NCBI GenBank assembly: GCA_036873755.1
Contig: JAVTVY010012634.1
Location: 124,001 to 188,000, forward strand
Origin: Hanleya hanleyi
Taxonomy: Eukaryota; Mollusca; Polyplacophora; Lepidopleurida; Hanleyidae
Length of the DNA stretch: 64,000 bases
Direction of reading: 5' to 3'
Below, in pieces: positions 11,284-21,653 of this stretch (positions are counted from its first letter, which is position 1; each line of letters opens with the position of its first letter). Both the position numbers and the translations under genes were made by a program. The notes below the pieces were generated by a model. The model ran no database searches. It was not told the origin of the DNA and was given only the letters and a program-made list of their open reading frames with translations.

Positions 11284-12046
11284 ATGGACGTCCATTAGCC
11301 CCAGCAGGGACCTAATGATACTGTCATTAGGTCCCACGTACATCCTAGCCACCATCGTCGTGTAGAAGCCCGAATCGTATAAACAATGATTTAGTTGCTT
11401 CTTACGATGCATTTTCCGATAAAACGTATCATGAACTAGTCCGAATCGTCCGAACGGCCAACATCTGTTGTCTTTTTGAGTGGGTTTCGTCGCCTTTTGT
11501 ACCAGTTCCCGCTTGAAACTATGATCAGCTCCGCCATGTTTGTTTTCACACTGGAGTGTCGACTGCGCAAACGGTGGCCTCAGTAAAAACCGGAAGTGCA
11601 CACACCAACACCACAAACGTGGTCGTCCGATTATTGCTTCCGAATGAATAAATTTGAATGAATGAATTTGAAAGAATGAATTTTTCAGTAAAAATTTGTC
11701 TGCCTAGCTTACGACCACGTTTGTGGTGTTGGTTTGTGCACTTCCCGTTTTCACTGAGGCCACCGTTTGCGCAGTCGACACTCCAGCGTGAAAACAAACA
11801 TGGCGGAGCTGATCATATTTTCAAGCGGCGACGAAAAGGCGACGAAACCCACTCAAAAAGACAACAAATGTTGGCCGTTCGGACGATTCGGACTAGTTCA
11901 TGATACGTTTTATCGGAAAATGCATGGTAAGGAGCAACTAAATCATTGTTTATACGATTCGGGCTTCTACACGACGATGGTGGCTAGGATGTACGTGGGA
12001 CCTAATGACAGTATCATTAGGTCCCTGCTGGGGCTAGGACATCCAT
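11284..12046. repeat. Fold-back with ~340-bp arms and terminal hairpins
   Basis: The left arm 11284-11625 and right arm 11712-12046 are inverted copies with scattered differences, separated by 86 bp rich in GAATGAAT. Near each outer end there is a small palindrome, GGGACCTAATGA-CAGTA-TCATTAGGTCCC on the right (11997-12025) and its counterpart at 11307-11335. Both arms keep the same reading frame, pointing outward: on the right it starts ATGGCGGAGCTGATC (11800) and runs with the frame ending at 12240; on the left it runs to 11260 on the minus strand. The peptide contains PFGRFGLVHDTFYRKM; I do not recognise it. It may be a captured exon or a fold-back transposon. Confidence 0.85.
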
Positions 12047-12630
12047 CAGTCAATCGACTGACATCCCGCTCTCCTTCTGCAGAGATGTCTCATGCTGCGA
12101 GAACCGCCAATTTCAGACCCCGATTTTCGCTGTTTCGGTTATTGACCGGGTTTCGTTTTTTGTGTTTCTGCAAGGATTATCTATGTCATAAATGGACACT
12201 TTTTTATAACAAATTCAATTGGAGTGGATTTAGTTTTTAATGAAGACTAAAAAGTGCAGTAAAATTGGTCACACTAGACTATGGGACTGTCAGATGTGCT
12301 TTCAGAACAACAACAAACCATCTGGTAAGTAATTTGCGTTCACGTACAATGTATTTCAAGTGTTAATCAATAAAGTTTTGTGGTTTTGTCTTTCATCATG
12401 TTTTATCCCACTTATCAACAACAATCAGGTTCAGTAAAATCCGTTCGTGTTTGGTCTCCATTGCAAAACAAACAAAAATGCAACATGCTCGTTATGCAGA
12501 AGTCAAGAGTTTTGTTTTCTTCATAATTTAGAGGAATTGACATTCTTCCCAAATCATGAGAAAATTTTCTTGTAAGGGTCTCTCAATTCCTGGTGTCTTC
12601 TTGACATTTAGCTGGAATTTTGAAGAATAT
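12047..12630. other. No feature recognised
   Basis: AT-rich, with no repeat family from elsewhere in the window. The isolated word GTAAGGG at 12571 matches the CCCTTAC terminus of other elements, but no partner end was found. Confidence 0.4.
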
Positions 12631-12970
12631 CCTTGCACTGAAATTTCACCTTTCAGTCATTACTGTTATTTCACTGAAATCTCACTGAAATTTCGATCAC
12701 ATTTTGATCTTTTATTATTGTGTTGAAATTTTGCTGAGATCCCACAGAAATTTCACTGACATTTCACTGAATTTCTACCTTTTCTTTCAGTGTTATTTCA
12801 ATGAAATTCCACTGAAATTTTGGTCGAAATCACTGAGATCCCACAGAAATTTAATAGAAATTTCGCTGATATTTCACTGATATTTCTACCTTTTCTTTCA
12901 CTGTTATTTCAATGAAATTTTGCCGAAATTCCACTGAAATTTCACTGATATTTTGGTCTGATTTTCAGTA
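12631..12970. repeat. ATTTCACTGAA short-repeat array
   Basis: About 340 bp of irregular repeats of the 11-mer ATTTCACTGAA and variants (ATCTCACTGAAATTTC, ATCCCACAGAAATTTC). The word contains the 8-bp palindrome GAAATTTC. Two larger blocks, about 12640-12780 and 12790-12960, repeat each other. It resembles the subterminal arrays of the TIR elements here, but no flanking termini are seen. Confidence 0.75.
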
Positions 12971-13446
12971 GGGCAGGGTTTGGCAATTGATTCATGTCGC
13001 AGAATATATGTGGATTTCTGACTCCATACATGCAGGGACTAGATTCCGAATAATCATTTTGTATATTAAACAACTGTATGAAATGAATAATTGCTATGAT
13101 TAGATGGATCAATGTATGTTAGGCCACATTCCAGTTTAATTTATTGATGTCAAATTGTCAAGATAATTGTTTTGTTTTCAATCCCATTTTTGTGGCTATA
13201 CATGTTACTACACTTGAATATATTCATGTCAGCTTATTAACGGAATACTAAAAGACACTATATTACATTATCAGGAATTCCAGAGTACACATGTATAAAC
13301 AATTATTACACTTTGGCAAAATGGGCACAAGTCTGCAGAAATGTGCAGGAGCCCGATCCAAATCACTTTGAACGGGATTAAGTTGTGAATGTCTCAGAAC
13401 GTTACATCACAGAACATTGTGAACAACCTACTTATTATTGAGTGTA
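12971..13446. other. No feature recognised
   Basis: Unique-looking AT-rich DNA up to the TA that precedes the element at 13447. Confidence 0.4.
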
Positions 13447-14811
13447 CCCTTACCAAAATCTGCCGGTTGCGGCAACCTGATCAGTGTGCCAGAACTGTTG
13501 GGGAGAGTATGCCGCTAGCGGCAGTCTCAATTTGTGATTCCACAGTGTGCCGGTACTGGCAAACAGTATGCGGAGAGTGCGCCAGAAGAAGATAAAAGTG
13601 TGCTGCTAGCGGCGCACAGTGCGCAGACGGAGTGCCAGAGCCAAACTGTTGGCCGCTAGCGGCGCACAGTGCGCGCCGAGAGTGTGCCAGAAACAGAGTA
13701 TGCCGCTACCGGCACACTGTGTTTGGAATGAGCTGCACTGAAGATTTGCCAGCTGTTATTATTAGTTAACCCAGTTAACTTTTGACCCCTAATTTTCAAT
13801 CTGGATAGGAAACTATCCAAACTGTACCAGTGTAGGAATACATCACAGAAGGAACTATACAAAATTAGTGTACCACACTGTACCACATAGTTATAGTTAT
13901 TAGGGGAATGTTCTCAGAATGAACAATTAATTAGCAGACAAAATTTCATTGTAGGATTCTAATGTACCTAGTACTAACCTTTCCTATCATTGGACTACTT
14001 TTGGTGCACATGAATACATATGTAATTCGGTTCAGGACTTTCAAATCTGGCAGTTGGTGAGAATGGTGGGAGAATATGTTTGCAACCATGAGGAGTTGTT
14101 CCTGCTAACTTTGGCCTGCATAATTTACACTATTTCCTGGTCATACATGATACAGATTTGTGTGGTAAGTCTGTTTGAATGCAAAGTAACAGTTTGATTA
14201 TGGTTTAGGCCAGTCCAGTAATTTTGTAGACAATTTAACTTGTAGTTTTCTCTGCCATGTTGATCATTGTGTTCTTTTATTCATTCATTGTCTGTTTAGA
14301 TTTCATTGCATGACAGATCTTATGTACAACAGTTTGAGTGGTGTGATTTGTACCATTCATGTGGAGGTCAGGATGATGTCATTCTGAGCACCACCATGAA
14401 AATATTGATAAGCCCAGAAGTTATTGGAAGAGTGCGCGGTGAGGTTGCCGGAAGAGTTTGCGGTGAGGTTGCCAGAAGAGTGCGTGGTGAGGTTGCCGGA
14501 AGAGTGCGCGGTGAGGTTGCCGGAAGAGTGCGCGGTGAGGTTGCCGGAAGAGTGCGCGGTGAGGTTGCCGGAAGAGTGCGCCAGAAGGCTGCCGGAAGAG
14601 TGTGCCAGAAGGCTGCCGGAATACATAAGCAGTTTGCGGCCAGCTTGCCGCAATCTGTATAGTGTGCCGGAAAGCTCATTTGCATGTGAAAAACTCTGTT
14701 GCGGCAAGGTTGCCGCAAACTCTCCGGCACACTGTGTGCGGTGAGGTTGCCAGAAAGTTTGCGGCAGCTTGCCGCAACCAGTGTGCCAGAAGAATATTAT
14801 TTCGGTAAGGG
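13447..14811. mobile_element. TIR element D (CCCTTACC termini) with GCCGCTAGCGGC arrays
   Basis: The left end is TA|CCCTTACCAAAAT and the right end, read inward, TA|CCCTTACCGAAATAAT: TIRs of about 14 bp with a TA duplication on both sides (13445-13446, 14812-14813). The left interior (13464-13720) is an array built on the palindrome GCCGCTAGCGGC (perfect at 13511-13522 and 13652-13663). The right interior (14425-14800) is an array built on GCGGCAAG-TTGCCGC and a 24-bp minisatellite. The centre is AT-rich and has no transposase. Same termini as elements C, A and B but a different word. Confidence 0.8.
14425..14625. repeat. 24-bp minisatellite in element D
   Basis: Eight or so head-to-tail 24-bp units starting GCCGGAAGAGTGCGCGGTG and continuing AGGTT; the last units change to GTGCCAGAAGGCT. 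Because 24 is a multiple of three, every frame stays open on both strands, which explains the overlapping 106-163-codon open frames here (Leu-Pro-Glu-Glu-Cys and similar). They are not genes. Confidence 0.9.
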
Positions 14812-14813
14812 TA

Positions 14814-16195
14814 GTGAATAGCTTTCTGAAGAACAGGTAGGACAGCACATGATTCGAAAATGGCAGGTTACGTTGGGGTTACATCGGTCGAGTTTAGCTG
14901 ATTGGCTGATTACATGTGGATTTGATTTCGGGGAATTCCCTCGTATAGTTGCCGAGGGTAGGCTGAAAATGGGTATACACATGATCCCAGGGTCAGTCTT
15001 ACCGTGTATAGATGACCCAGATGGCTACAAGTTGTATGTGGAGAGTAAATTAGTTAAAACCTGGTGCTGTGGTTTCAATTGTTCATTCTGGTGATGACAA
15101 ATCTTGTTACAAATTTTTACATGTACATGTTTGGACCAATATAGGCAGGGTTGAGGATGATTCATATTTGGAATTTGAAATTTGGGCAGTTCAGTCTTTT
15201 ATGTCGAATTAACATACCACCGTCCGAGATTACTAAAGTTGGTGAAATTAGTGAAAAAGATTGTGCAAGTCACTGCTGAAATAAAAGTGTAATGCCCCTT
15301 GCAATTACAATTAGAATTGTGGAATATAGTAAACAATATAGTGTGGTAGGAAGCTATGCAAATAAGGTTGGTTGATTGGTTGGTTGTTTGAAGTTTAACG
15401 TCTAACCTTATTGGTCACACAGCGACGATGACCCAAACAAACATACCATAGCAAAACCCTAACAAAAACCTAACCAAAACTACCAAAAAATTTGAATTTC
15501 GAATTTTGAAAATTAAGCTCTACAGACAGACACTGATCAAAATGGATCGTCAGGGAGTCTAATTTGTTTGGCACTTTAATCTATCTCCGAATAAGAATAA
15601 GGCTCAGACATGGTTCATGGTAAACGTTCTTCTCCAGAAACTTCTGCATATATTCCTGCCGAATAGTCTGGTTTGTCGGGCGATGGAAATATCAAAGATT
15701 GTAAATATCTGTGAACCAAATGCCAATCAATTTTAATCAAACAGTTTTAGTCAGTGTATATTGGTACACAATGAATGGAAAATGCATATGTAAAAGCCTG
15801 AAAGATTTGGTTGAATGCAGAAGATGCTTTAGCAGTGGCTTGTAAAAGATTAAAATGTGATAAATTCAATGTGGGATGTTGGATGAATTGGAGAACTATA
15901 ATAAATTGTTTGACATATCACGTGCGAAAAATATGGCGGAAGAACAAAAATATTCTGAACAAAAACAAAAGGCTTCAAGCCATTCTTGCTTTTAACCCTA
16001 ATAATAATCTGAACAATAATAAAAGTCTTCCGATTTTCAGTGGGAGCCAAGTAATATCGAGTTTTGATAGGAATATGAAGCTGCGCATCTAAAACCCCTC
16101 GGCTCTGGGTGCCAGCCATTCACAATCTATTCAATTTGAACCATACATGTACTACTTTGAAAATATCAGGAACATCAAGCAGTCGAGTGACAAAT
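14814..16195. other. Unassigned; small open frames without recognisable domains
   Basis: Open frames at 14849-15094 (+, 81 codons) and 15811-16092 (+, 93 codons) have no family I can name and no supporting splice or poly(A) context. Near 15372-15410 GGTTGGTTGATTGGTTGG followed by TTGAAGTTTAACGTC is a weak match to the SINE 3' module. The rest is AT-rich and featureless to me. Confidence 0.35.
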
Positions 16196-16345
16196 ATACA
16201 CATTATCAAAAAACTTGCAATCAGAAATCATGGCCACAAAGTTTTCCGCCCAATCAGAGAAACTTACTTGTCTCTTGATGTATCTATGATGTAAACCAAG
16301 CATACTAAACACTTGAACAGTATCAAAGGATATATAGAGCATTAA
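16196..16345. repeat. ~150-bp family monomer, target of the Kolobok-like insertion
   Basis: Contains CCGCCCAATCAGAGAAAC, GTCTCTTGATGTATCTATGATG and CATACTAAACACTTGAACAG. The monomer is interrupted at its GAGCATTAA site by the element starting at 16346 and continues after 18375 (GAATTTACATAAATTGAAAATGGC), so the element inserted into this pre-existing array. Confidence 0.8.
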
Positions 16346-16508
16346 AGGTCAACCCAAACAGATTTTTTTTTGGTCTAAAAATCCTTAAAAATCATAGTTC
16401 ATACTTCACTTTGTATGAAAAAAATATTTGAAAAAATTCTAATCCGATCAGAAACACACGTAATATGGGAGCAAAGTGGGCTTTTTCACACTTTCACAGC
16501 TGGGTTGA

Positions 16509-16516
16509 TGACGTCA
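16509..16516. promoter_or_regulatory. CRE-like palindrome TGACGTCA upstream of 16553 ORF
   Basis: A perfect TGACGTCA lies 37 bp before the ATG at 16553. The second Kolobok-like element has TGACGTA at 23226-23232, before its equivalent ORF, and TACGTCA at 23726-23732. A conserved CREB/ATF-type site in a short promoter is plausible; this is inference from position only. Confidence 0.4.
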
Positions 16517-16552
16517 CGCAGGGCAATTGCCTGAGAAAAAATAGCGGATAAC

Positions 16553-16828
16553 ATGGAAAGCGAGTGCAGTCAGAGCTCCGATTCAGATGTTGATTCGAGC
16601 AATATCAGCTCCTTAGATGGAAATATTTTTCGCCAAGAAGATGAAATAGACATAGAGGATGATGACGGGCGAAATAACAGTTGTTTGAAGACCAACGACG
16701 GAATTCAGCCCTATCAATTTGAGCCGTACGGCTCCGACTCTGACAGTGACAACCATTCTGACAACGTGGAACTTGACGACAGGATTCGGAGAGGTCGTTT
16801 GTGGAATACAGATTGGTATGCAACTTGA
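16553..16828 (+). CDS. P2X7 intracellular-domain-like protein, N-terminal exon
   Basis: The product has a Ser/Asp/Glu-rich N-terminus (residues 1-45), then IQPYQFEPYGSDSDSD, an acidic stretch and RRGRLWNTDW. The order of acidic leader, PYxFEP motif, acidic stretch and GR-x-NTDW matches the start of the P2X purinoreceptor 7 intracellular (ballast) domain, which invertebrate genomes often encode as stand-alone proteins. In the family NTDW is followed by a Cys-rich zinc-binding segment; here the frame stops four codons later. GGTATG at 16815-16820 offers a splice donor right after NTDW, so the Cys-rich part could be a later exon that I did not find convincingly. The start lies 207 bp from the element terminus, close to the 211 bp in the sister element. 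Confidence 0.6.
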   Translation: MESECSQSSDSDVDSSNISSLDGNIFRQEDEIDIEDDDGRNNSCLKTNDGIQPYQFEPYGSDSDSDNHSDNVELDDRIRRGRLWNTDWYAT

Positions 16829-17690
16829 CTGGAAACTTTATTATCGTCATCTATAAGACCAAATGTCCATATATTTCAAACTGTATTGAATGTAGAACGA
16901 TTATGTGATGTAAAGAACGAGCACGTTTGTATTGTTGTTGTTGTTACTGGCCGAGACGGCCTTTTCGAAGGGATACACTCCGGGATTCGACAGAATGGAC
17001 AGTAAACTGTTGATAACTCTACTGATACACGTTCGATTTGAATTCTGTTTGTTTTCCCATAATCCCCATGAAATACCAATTTCAGAATTATATAGTTTGA
17101 TAAAAAAATTTGGACATTCATGGCGAAAAGTAAGCCGTGGTGAGTGGGTGTCGAAACGACGTGATGGATCAGCATTCACATTTGCTCAATTTTTGACAAA
17201 TTACTTCAATTAAATTGAAATCGAATGATATTCCCACAATCTCAAATGTGAAAGGATTATGAAAGTATAATTATCACTTCTGTATCTACAGCCATTCACT
17301 CCAATTGGTGTTCAGAACCAATAGGTGTTCAGAAAAAAAAACAATAAAAGGTGACCGGTTTGCCCGATCACTGTACGACTTTGTCGTTGTCTGATCTACA
17401 TGCACTCTCACACTTGTAGGTAGACTGGACCCAGCCCCTGTTTCATAATGTATTTTAAAGGGGAAACAAAAGGAAGTAACTCTGCCTATTAAGAGATACT
17501 TGAAATAATTTTTCCATTTTTTTTTCCATTTTTTTTTTCTTTTTTTATTTAATTACTTATCAAACGTATATATATTTAAGAAAGATCATTTTATTATTAT
17601 TAAATAGTACATATGAAATAGAGACTCATCCAGTCTAACTTGTAGGTGCTCAAGCAACAAATGCCACATCATGAATAGCATTCTGGGCGT
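16829..17690. other. Interior of Kolobok-like element, no confident exon
   Basis: Open frames at 16932-17213 (+) include KGYTPGF and SWRKVSRGEWVSKRRDG. The PGF word recalls HPGF in P2X7-domain proteins, but the rest does not fit, so I do not call an exon. A poly-T/TTTTATT tract at 17515-17550 and TATATATTTAAG follow. Confidence 0.35.
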
Positions 17691-18102
17691 TCATCGGGGA
17701 CGCGAGAGCGAGCAGGGCATGTACAGCCGTCTCGCTGCCCGAGGCCTCGTTGCAGGCAAGGTTCGTTCAGCCGATGTCCGTGGTAGATTCTCCTTGTCCG
17801 ATTTCTTTGCCGTCACATTCTGATTGTTCTTAGGTTTGATAGTTGGAATAGCTGTTCTCTTTAGTATTGGTTTGTACAAGAATTCAACTGCTACGCTGTA
17901 GAGGTCCTCGAATGATGTCTTTCTGTCAAAATGTGCCGAGCAAATTATACGAGTACTGGCTCGGGCCCTCTTTCCACACCCTCGTGTTGCGTACAAATTT
18001 CGTACAATTTGCAGCGATTTTCTCGTCTTTAGGTCACAAATGAATACTAACACCGTCATCTGTAGTAAAACTGCAACCTCCCACTACACAACGTCGCGGC
18101 AT
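17691..18102 (-). pseudogene. THAP zinc-finger gene remnant
   Basis: Translation from the ATG at 18102-18100 begins MPRRCVVGGC, a classic THAP start with the first C-x4-C pair. The frame then meets a TGA (about 18036-18034) and later loses phase; the second half of the domain continues in another frame with IICSAHFDRKTSFED (the C-x2-H pair) and LKRTAIPTI, the THAP C-terminal signature. One stop and one frameshift thus break an otherwise recognisable C2CH THAP domain of about 90 residues. The tail is basic, without a catalytic domain. THAP domains bind DNA and head the transposases of Kolobok and P elements as well as many host factors. The position inside a TTAA-flanked element supports a transposon origin. 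Confidence 0.75.
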
Positions 18103-18371
18103 ATTTAACAAATGATGCCCCGATACTCCGAAAATCTCCAGAAATCAGCAGCTACTTATGACTGTGGTATACGGCTTTTACATAGAGAATACGAGACGGC
18201 TGTCCCTCCGTGACATCACAGCTGGAATTGACAGGAGAGCGATTTTCACCTATCAAACGGCAATATCTCGCCAACCAGACGGCACAAAATTATGAAAAAA
18301 AATATCATTATTTTCAGAATCGAAAGGACTATTTTTTTATATTTTTGACCTCAGATCGTTTGGATTGACCT

Positions 18372-20736
18372 TTAATGAATTTACATAAATTGAAAATGGC
18401 TGCCAAGGTTTCCATCCAATCAGAGAAAATGGTTCGGGCATTCATTTTTAGTCTCTTGATGTACTGATGATGTATTCAAAGTCTTGCATCAAACACTTGA
18501 ACAGTACCGTACCAGAGGTATAGATTTTGCATAAATTAAATATAGCAATAAAGTTTTCCACCTAATCAGAGAAATTGGTTGTCATTAATTGTAAGTTTCT
18601 TGATGTATCTATGATTTGTAGTTTCATATGAAGCACTAAAATGGTATCAGATATAGATCATTAATGATTTTGCATAAATTAAAATGGTCGCCAAGATTTT
18701 CGTCAAATCAGAGAAACCAGTTCTATCATTCATCGTAAGTCTCTTGATGCAATGATGATGTATATCAAATTTTACATTGAGCACTTGAACGGTATCAGAG
18801 ATAGAGATCATTAATGATTTTGCATAAATTAAAGATGGCTGCCTATCCTTCCCGTAATTCAGATGAACTGATGTGGTTATCCATTGCGAGTCTATTGATA
18901 CATCAATGCTGTATATACCAAGTTTCATATAGAACACTTAAATGGTATCAGAGATATACATCATTAAAAATTTTGCATAAATTAAAGACGGCCGCCAAGA
19001 TTTCTGCCCAATCAGAGAAACCAGTTCTGTCATTCATCGTAAGTCTCTTGATGCATCCATGATGTTTACCAAATTTTACATCGAGCACTGGAACGGTATC
19101 AGAGACAGAGATCATTAATGATTTTGTATAAATTAAAAATGGCCGGCCATCTTCCCGCCTCTCAGAAGAACTGATGTGGTTATTCATCGTAAGTCTCTTG
19201 ATACATCGATGCTGTATTCCAAGTTTTGTATAGAACACTTCAATGGTATCCGAGAAATACATCATTAAAGATTCTGCATAAATTAAATCCTTGGCCGCCA
19301 AGGCTTTTACCCAATCAGGGAAACCGGTTTGGTCATTCCTTTAAAGTTTCTTGATGTATCGATAATCTATACCAAGTTTCACACTGAACAGTGCAATGGT
19401 TTCCGAGATACACAAGATTCATGGTTTTGCATAAATTAAAGATGGCTGCCAAAGTTTCCACCCAATCGGGTCCAGATTCAATAGGGTTGTGGGTCACGAG
19501 CATATGAATGTGCATATGGTGCGCATAGGGTAAGTCGTTCTAAAGATATCTTGGTAACGAGAAAGCTGTGACAGTTTCGCATAAATTAATACGAAGCTGC
19601 GCATCTGAAAACTCCTCGGCTGGACGCCAGCCATTCATAATGTATTCAATTTGAATCAAGACTTCAGGAACACCAAGCAGTCAAGTTACAAATATACAGA
19701 TTATGGAAAATTTTGCAATTAGGAATGGCTTCTAAGGTTTCCGTCCAATCAGAGAAACCGGTATTCATTATAAGTTTCTTGATGCATCGATGATGTATAC
19801 CAAATTTTACATCGAGCATTTGAAAGTTATCAGAGATAGAGATCATTAATGATTTCGCATAAATTAAATATGGCCGCCCATCCTTCCCACCACTCAGAGG
19901 AACTGATGTGGTTATTCATTGCAAGTCTCTTGATACATCGGTGCTGGATACCAAGTTTCATATAGAACACAGAAATGGTATCAAAGATATACATCATTAA
20001 AGATTTTGCATAAATTAAAGATGGCACCAAGGTTTCCGCCCAATCAGAAACACCAGAACTGTCATTTATCGTCTATTGATGCATCGATGATGTGTACCAA
20101 ATTTTATATCGAGAACTTGAACGGTTTCAGAGATAGAGATCATTAATGATTTCGCATAAATTAAAGATGGTCGCCCATCCTTCTCGCCACTCAGAGGAAC
20201 TGATGTGGTTATACATTGCAGGTCTCTTGATACATCGATGCTGTATACCAAGTTTCGTATAGAACACTTGAATGATATCAGAGATATATATCATTAAAGA
20301 TTTTGTATAAATTAAAGATGGCCGCCAAGGTTTCCACCGAATCAGGGAAACTGGTTTGGTCATTCCTTTGAAGTTTCTTGATGCATCGATGATCTATACC
20401 AAGTTTCGCACTGAACAGTGAAATGGTACCCGAGATACACAAAATTAATGGTTTCGCATAAATTAAATATGGTCGCCAAGGTTTCCAACCAATCGGGTCC
20501 AGATGGTCGATACTTGGTGTAAGAACGCATTGTTGAGGCTTTTGTGCAGCTGAAAAGGGTCACGTCTAGACGCATTGTTGAGCTCAGACAGGCTATTGTA
20601 GGCTTTGTCTTGTGCGTTCTTACACCAAGTATAAACCGTCCAGATTCAATAGAGTTCCGGATCACGCGCATATGGATGTGCACTGCAAGTTTGGTGTGCC
20701 TAGGGTACGTCATTCTAAAGATATCTTGGTAACGAG
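18372..20736. repeat. ~150-bp tandem array
   Basis: Monomers are marked by T(G/C)GCATAAATTAA at about 18529, 18671, 18822, 18975, 19126, 19278, 19429, 19857, 20007, 20154, 20307 and 20456, giving spacings of 142-153 bp. Adjacent monomers alternate between two types (CCATCCTTCC-CACTCAGAGG and CCAAGGTTTCC-CCAATCAGAGAAA), so the real period is a dimer of about 300 bp. Unrelated sequence interrupts it around 19560-19690. The Met-Ile-Ser-Ile-Ser open frames on the minus strand repeat in each monomer. The structure is like the central arrays of pearl/CvA-type mollusc elements. It holds an inserted MITE and is interrupted by a SINE. Confidence 0.9.
20505..20637. mobile_element. 133-bp MITE with 8-bp target duplication
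   Basis: The ends are inverted repeats of about 25 bp sharing ATACTTGGTGTAAGAACGCA, with two mismatches in the outer five bases. The monomer text GTCCAGAT is duplicated on both sides (20497-20504 and 20638-20645), proving insertion into the ~150-bp array. An 8-bp duplication fits hAT- or P-like transposases. No open frame. Confidence 0.85.
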
Positions 20737-21064
20737 TGAGTGAGTGAGTGAATAGAATTTAACGTCACTTTCAACAATATTTCAGCTATATCACGACGAA
20801 CCAACTAAGCACCACCCAGCCCAGTTGTGTTCCTGCTACTTCAAAGAAGAAATCTTTGAAGCAGCATGGAACCAGACACCCTCCATCCACCCTATAAAAC
20901 ACTGAGGACAGCCCACAAGACACAGACAGGACGTTTACATGGTGCAATAAAGACAAGTGATATTACAGTGCTAGACAACACATTATCAAGTTCCTGTTGC
21001 TTCTCAGCAAAGTGCATTGAGGCAACAGGAACCTGTGCCCACCGGACACCCACCAACCACCCGC
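20737..21064 (-). mobile_element. SINE-like retroposon with 13-bp target duplication
   Basis: The 13-mer TCTTGGTAACGAG occurs on both sides (20724-20736 and 21065-21077), with the tandem-array sequence continuing normally afterwards. Read on the minus strand the 328-bp insert ends with TCGTGATATAGCTGAAATAT, then TTGAAAGTGACGTTAAATTC and (CTCA)n, the 3' module shared by the SINEs here. Its 5' part has no obvious tRNA head. The long duplication and the repetitive tail mean target-primed reverse transcription by a LINE partner. Confidence 0.85.
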
Positions 21065-21330
21065 TCTTGGTAACGAGAAAGCTGTGATGGTTTCGCATAA
21101 ATTAAACATGGCCGCCAAAGTTTCCAACCAATCACGTCCAGATTCAATAGGGTTCTGGGTCACGCGCATATGGATGTGCACTGCAAGTTTGGTGTGCCTA
21201 GGGTAAGTCATTCTAAAGATATCTTGGTAACGAGAAAGGTGTGACGGACAGACGGACAGACGGATGGACAGACGGACGTACATGACGACGACAATACCCT
21301 TCGGCCAAATTTTGGCCGAGGGGTAAAAAT
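21065..21330 (+). repeat. Pearl-like 3' end: monomer, GACG tract, hairpin
   Basis: The ~150-bp monomer ends GTAACGAGAAAGGTGTGACG, followed by (GACGGACA)n at 21241-21275, then GTACATGACGACGACAATACC and a short hairpin, CTTCGGCCAAATTTTGGCCGAGG, closed by GGTAAAAA. The same order of parts occurs in the unrelated tandem families at 34965, 51020, 54715 and 62125. Confidence 0.75.
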
Positions 21331-21653
21331 GACCGCCAAAGTTTCCAACCAATCGGGTCCAGATTCAATAGTCTTGTGGTTGACCACCCAACAACCCTGC
21401 ATACCACATTTGAAGTCTCTAGAATCAACGGTTTGGCTTCTAGACCGGTCACAAGAATAGTTGACGAATTTTCTGTGACGTTACCATGGAAACCGCAAAA
21501 TTCATCACAAATTACCCAAATTCGACAGGCTTGTGGCTGACCACCCAACAATCCTGTATACCAAATTTGAAGTCTCTAGAAGCAACGGTTTGGCTTCTAG
21601 ACCGGTCACAAGAATTGTTGACAATTGACGACCGGACGACCGACCAGACGTAC
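21331..21653. repeat. Two ~168-bp monomers of another pearl-like family
   Basis: Two copies of a unit containing TGACCACCCAACAA-CCTG-ATACCA, TTTGAAGTCTCTAGAA and GGTTTGGCTTCTAGACCGGT start near 21375 and 21540. They are followed by (GACCG)-type repeats and CAGACGTAC at 21630-21652, the usual 3' end signature, but without the hairpin because a retroposon tail follows. Confidence 0.7.

Larger units (their letters stand above)
16346..18371. mobile_element. Kolobok-like DNA element (TTAA duplication) with two genes
   Basis: TTAA flanks both ends (16342-16345 and 18372-18375). The left terminus is AGGTCAACCCAAACAGATTT and the right, read inward, AGGTCAATCCAAACGATCTG. A TTAA duplication with AGG-type termini and a THAP domain is known for the Kolobok superfamily (piggyBac also uses TTAA but lacks THAP). 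The element carries a + strand ORF related to the P2X7 intracellular domain (16553-16828) and a - strand THAP gene remnant (17691-18102), facing each other. No DDE catalytic region is visible, so it is non-autonomous or internally deleted. It sits inside a ~150-bp monomer. Confidence 0.75.

Noticed and set aside
12560..12580. Right end of a CCCTTAC element at GTAAGGG (12571)
   Set aside because: No left partner and no array on the inner side.
14306..14848. Overlapping open frames of 106-163 codons on both strands
   Set aside because: They are produced by a 24-bp minisatellite, whose length is a multiple of three, in element D.
18647..20713. Many minus-strand open frames starting Met-Ile-Ser-Ile-Ser or containing HRCIKRLTMN
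   Set aside because: They repeat once per ~150-bp monomer and shift frames between monomers; the repeat is non-coding.
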